Assembly: GCA_002308815.1 (NCBI GenBank)
Contig: DBVX01000041.1
Location: forward strand, 5,032 to 20,494
Direction: 5' to 3'
Length of the DNA: 15,463 nt
DNA from: Bacteroidales bacterium UBA1253
Lineage (GTDB): Bacteria; Bacteroidota; Bacteroidia; Bacteroidales; Paludibacteraceae
Shown here: positions 12,757-15,463 of the stretch, in pieces
Layout of the letters: each line of letters starts with the position of its first letter
Numbering within the stretch: the first letter of the stretch is position 1
The notes under the pieces: model-generated
Databases searched by the model: none
The model's input: the letters and a program-made list of their open reading frames with translations, nothing else
What the model was told of the DNA's origin: nothing
Made by a program: the position numbers and the translations under genes

Positions 12757-13062
12757 ATGAAACTGCAAGACGTACTGAACGGCAATATCTTTTCGAGCGA
12801 ATGGCTCAAGAAACAGTACAAACTGATAGGTCTGATACTGTTTCTGGTGATGGTGTATGTCTATTCGGGCTATCGCGCCGAGCAGCAGCACAAGCGGTTG
12901 GGTGACCTGCAGGACGAGCTGCGGGATGCCGAATACGAGCTGCTGACCCTGCAGGGCGAGTTGACGGATATGACACGCCAGTCGTCCGTGGCGGAGGAAC
13001 TGGAAAGACGCGGAAGTCGTCTGCATACCAACAAAACACCCGCCATCCGTCTCCAACCGTAA
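12757..13062 (+). CDS. FtsL-like cell division protein
   Basis: A 101-residue bitopic membrane protein between rsmH and the penicillin-binding protein, the position of ftsL in dcw clusters. A short cytoplasmic N-terminus (1-22) is followed by one transmembrane segment (about 23-38, LIGLILFLVMVYVYSG), then a periplasmic heptad-like coiled coil at about 41-72 (QQHKRLGDLQDELRDAEYEL). It ends with a short tail. FtsL bridges FtsB/FtsQ and activates the FtsW-FtsI synthase. Sequence similarity of FtsL proteins is very low, so the call rests on size, topology and context, and on resemblance to the Bacteroidota FtsL-like family. It begins 16 nt after rsmH behind a strong Shine-Dalgarno site and ends 12 nt before the next gene. 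Confidence 0.88.
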   Translation: MKLQDVLNGNIFSSEWLKKQYKLIGLILFLVMVYVYSGYRAEQQHKRLGDLQDELRDAEYELLTLQGELTDMTRQSSVAEELERRGSRLHTNKTPAIRLQP

Positions 13063-13074
13063 AAAACACACACT

Positions 13075-14904
13075 ATGTCAGAGCAACAGACCCATATGAT
13101 ACTGCGTTTCGCGGTGATTTTCGTGCTCATCGTCATCGGTTTCGCCTGTGTGGTGGGCCAGATACTGTATGTTCAGAACTCCGAATCGGAGAAAAGACAA
13201 TGGGGTGCCATCGAAAAGTCGCAGGTGAAGACCGACATCGTCATCCTTCCCAACCGAGGCAACATACTGGATGTTCACGGCAACATACTGGCGAGCAGCG
13301 TGCCGCAGTACTACGTGTATATGGACACGCGTGTGGAGGCGTTGCATCTTGGCGGGGACACGCTGTTCACCAAGTACGTGGATTCTATTGCCGAAGGTCT
13401 TGCGCGCATCCTCCGGGACACGACGGCACAGTACTACCGCGACAGGATGGTACGCGCCTTCCATGCCAAAAAGAACAAGGACCGAATCATAAAGGTGACA
13501 CCGCGCCGTGTCAATTACATTGAGAAGAGGCAGATCGAGCAGCTTCCGCTAGTCAGGCGCAAGTACTACAAGAGCGGTTTCATGTACGACGACCAGCATT
13601 TGCGCAGCAAACCATACGGCAGTCTGGGCAGCCGCACGATTGGCAACATCTATCAGGAGAGCGGCGAGGGGTATGCTGGGCTGGAGAAGAGTATGGAAAA
13701 GTACCTTCACGGCAAGGAGGGTCTGTCACGCCGTCAGAAAGTGGCGGGTCACATGGACGACATCCCCGTCAAGGAGGCGGAGGACGGGTGCGACATTGTC
13801 ACCACGCTGGATGCCGAGCTGATGGACATCTGCGAGACGGCTCTCCGCAAGAGGCTGAACGTCACGGAGGCGGACTGGGGCTGCTGCGTGATGATGGAAA
13901 CGCACACGGGCGAGATCAAGGCAATCTGCAACCTCGACCGTATGGACGACGGCCGCTATGCGGAGAAGGAGAACCACGCGGTGAGGCGTGTGGAACCGGG
14001 TTCGACATTCAAGACGCTGTCGCTGACTGCGATACTGGATGACAACAAGATGAACCTGTACGACACCATACGGGTGACATCCAAACCGTGGGACTACTAC
14101 AGCGTGAGCCATACCGACGCGCACAAGAAAGACACCGTCTATACACTCCGCAGCGCACTTGCCGTATCGAGCAACATAGCCTTCGCGAAGATGGTGACAC
14201 GCTCCTACGAGCAGAAAGCGGAGCGGTTCGTGAACAAGCTGCGGAGTATGGGGATATGTGACTCCATCAAGATAGAGATACCGGGCGTGGAGGCACCCCG
14301 CATCAATGTGCCGAACGACCGCGTGACGCTCAGCAAGATGGCATACGGCTATTCGGTAGAACTCAGTCCGTTACAATTAGTCACGTTCTACAACGCGATA
14401 GCCAATGACGGTCGTATGGTCAAGCCGATGATTGTCAAACGCATCGAGCGGAACGGCGAAGTGGTGGCACGGTACAAGACGGAAACGATGCATGCGCATA
14501 TATGCAGCGAGACGGCGTTGAAAGAGGTGCGTCTGGCCCTGCACGATGTGGTATGGGACAACCATCTCGGCACAGCCTCCGTGCGCCAGTGGGGCGGAAG
14601 GATCATCGATTACAAGGCACAGAGCGACCTTGTGCATATAGCGGGCAAGACGGGAACGGCGCAACTGCTGCTCAACGGGCAGTATACCGCCGGGCGGCAC
14701 CGTATCACATTCATCGGTTACTTCCCCGAAGAGAATCCCGAATACACGTGCATCTGCATGATCAACCATCCGCACAACTACCACGGTTACGATGCCGGTT
14801 ACGACTGCGGCCGCGTGGTAAGGGAGATAGCCGAAAAGACAATGGCATACGCGGGCGTGTATGTGCTGAAGAACGGACAGAAAATATGGACCAAAACAAG
14901 ATAA
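13075..14904 (+). CDS. ftsI: Class B penicillin-binding protein, FtsI-type septal transpeptidase
   Basis: A 609-residue peptidoglycan D,D-transpeptidase for septal wall synthesis. It has an N-terminal membrane anchor (about 9-33), a pedestal/dimerisation region starting at ILPNRGNILDVHGNILAS (57-74), and a transpeptidase domain with the SxxK motif S310-T-F-K313 in EPGSTFKT, the SxN motif S365-S-N367, and KTG at 525-527 in AGKTGTAQ. The protein stops soon after the transpeptidase domain (EIAEKTMAYAGVYVLKNGQK) and has no PASTA domain, whereas many Bacteroidota FtsI proteins are about 700 residues with a C-terminal PASTA. The order rsmH-ftsL-this gene-murE supports FtsI rather than the elongation PBP2. 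The 3' end may overlap the murE start. Confidence 0.95.
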   Translation: MSEQQTHMILRFAVIFVLIVIGFACVVGQILYVQNSESEKRQWGAIEKSQVKTDIVILPNRGNILDVHGNILASSVPQYYVYMDTRVEALHLGGDTLFTKYVDSIAEGLARILRDTTAQYYRDRMVRAFHAKKNKDRIIKVTPRRVNYIEKRQIEQLPLVRRKYYKSGFMYDDQHLRSKPYGSLGSRTIGNIYQESGEGYAGLEKSMEKYLHGKEGLSRRQKVAGHMDDIPVKEAEDGCDIVTTLDAELMDICETALRKRLNVTEADWGCCVMMETHTGEIKAICNLDRMDDGRYAEKENHAVRRVEPGSTFKTLSLTAILDDNKMNLYDTIRVTSKPWDYYSVSHTDAHKKDTVYTLRSALAVSSNIAFAKMVTRSYEQKAERFVNKLRSMGICDSIKIEIPGVEAPRINVPNDRVTLSKMAYGYSVELSPLQLVTFYNAIANDGRMVKPMIVKRIERNGEVVARYKTETMHAHICSETALKEVRLALHDVVWDNHLGTASVRQWGGRIIDYKAQSDLVHIAGKTGTAQLLLNGQYTAGRHRITFIGYFPEENPEYTCICMINHPHNYHGYDAGYDCGRVVREIAEKTMAYAGVYVLKNGQKIWTKTR

Positions 14905-15463
14905 AGACTATGACACTTAGCGAACTGATACAGGATTTGCACCCCTTGCAGGTGACAGGGGCGACCGACAAGGAGATAACTGGCATCGAGTTTGACTCGC
15001 GCAAGATAGCGGCGGGCAATGTGTTTGTGGCGCAATGCGGGACGGTGGCGGACGGACACAAGTTTATCCAGTCGTGCATTGACAAGGGGGCGGCGGCGGT
15101 CGTATGCGAACGGACGGAAGGGTTTGACACAGGCGGTGCCACGATTATTCAAGTGAGAAGTTCGGACGAGGCGTTGGGGCTGATGGCATCCCGCTGGTAC
15201 GGCTGTCCGAGCCGGAAAATGACGCTGGTGGGCGTTACAGGCACCAACGGAAAGACAACCATCGCCACGCTCTTGTACCAACTCACTCGCCTGTTCGGCA
15301 GGAAGGCGGGATTGCTGTCCACTGTGGTCAATTACATTGACGACGAGGCTGTTCCCGCCACGCACACAACGCCGGACGCGCTGGAACTGAACCGTCTGTT
15401 GGCGGCGATGGTCGAGAAAGGCTGCGAGTACGCTTTTATGGAGGTCAGCAGCCATTCGATAGC
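14886..15463 (+). CDS. murE: UDP-N-acetylmuramoyl-tripeptide synthetase MurE (partial, cut by the window edge)
   Basis: This is the N-terminal part of the Mur ligase that adds the third residue, meso-diaminopimelate in most Gram-negatives, to UDP-MurNAc-L-Ala-D-Glu in the cytoplasm. Two in-frame ATGs are possible: 14886, overlapping the PBP stop by 19 nt, and 14910, giving MTLSEL, which matches the usual start of the family better. Counting from 14910, visible motifs are the UDP-binding region FDSRKIAAGNVFVA (28-41), the ATP P-loop GVTGTNGKTT (108-117), STVVNYI (137-143), THTTPDA (151-157) and EVSSHS (178-183). The reading frame is open to the last base. The C-terminal ligase domain, including the residues that select DAP or lysine, lies beyond the window. 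Confidence 0.95.
   Translation, partial: MDQNKIKTMTLSELIQDLHPLQVTGATDKEITGIEFDSRKIAAGNVFVAQCGTVADGHKFIQSCIDKGAAAVVCERTEGFDTGGATIIQVRSSDEALGLMASRWYGCPSRKMTLVGVTGTNGKTTIATLLYQLTRLFGRKAGLLSTVVNYIDDEAVPATHTTPDALELNRLLAAMVEKGCEYAFMEVSSHSI

Overview
The window looks like a chromosomal segment of a Bacteroidales bacterium (phylum Bacteroidota), probably a gut or oral commensal. Four things point there. Promoters have the Bacteroidota form, with a TAnnTTTG box at about -7 and TTTG about 19-20 nt upstream. Most genes lack Shine-Dalgarno sequences. A giant BspA/DUF285 surface protein is present. The cell-division cluster has the Bacteroidota order mraZ-rsmH-ftsL-like-PBP-murE. I cannot name the genus from sequence alone.

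Layout. Positions 1-269 are non-coding, carry 11-bp phased repeats, and contain promoter-like boxes pointing left out of the window. On the minus strand, 270-2846 is a two-gene unit: a RecD/Dda-like SF1 helicase followed by an unrecognised 385-residue protein. Divergent from the helicase, on the plus strand at about 2895-2998, is a small bacterial SRP RNA gene (ffs) with its own promoter and terminator. Next on the minus strand, 3007-9576 is a two-gene secretion unit. Its first gene encodes an 1835-residue five-module BspA-like protein ending in a FISUMP/lectin-like domain, and its second encodes an S8 subtilisin-like protease. Both proteins end in a similar short C-terminal tail. At 9835-10712 a DUF6922-type protein and an AbiEii-type nucleotidyltransferase overlap by 46 bp, which is a toxin-antitoxin-like layout.

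The 600-bp region 10741-11347 separates the leftward TA-like operon from the rightward division cluster. It is not featureless. It holds a 7-unit 11-bp phased block, a 21-bp duplication, a hairpin followed on the minus strand by a T-run, six copies of a 22-bp unit, and decamer-spaced TGGGG boxes. The boxes match the MraZ operator layout and lie where the -33 element of the mraZ promoter would be.

From 11348 to the right edge is the start of the dcw operon: mraZ, rsmH, an ftsL-like gene, a class B penicillin-binding protein without a PASTA domain, and the first 184 codons of murE. These genes are packed with overlaps or short gaps and act together in septal peptidoglycan synthesis.

The least expected signal is the family of 11-bp (and 22-bp) helically phased intergenic repeats. 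They occur at both the left edge and upstream of mraZ, share a GTG(A/T)GG core, and at two loci share a layout in which GTGTGG units are followed by units carrying TAA(T/C)A(C/A).
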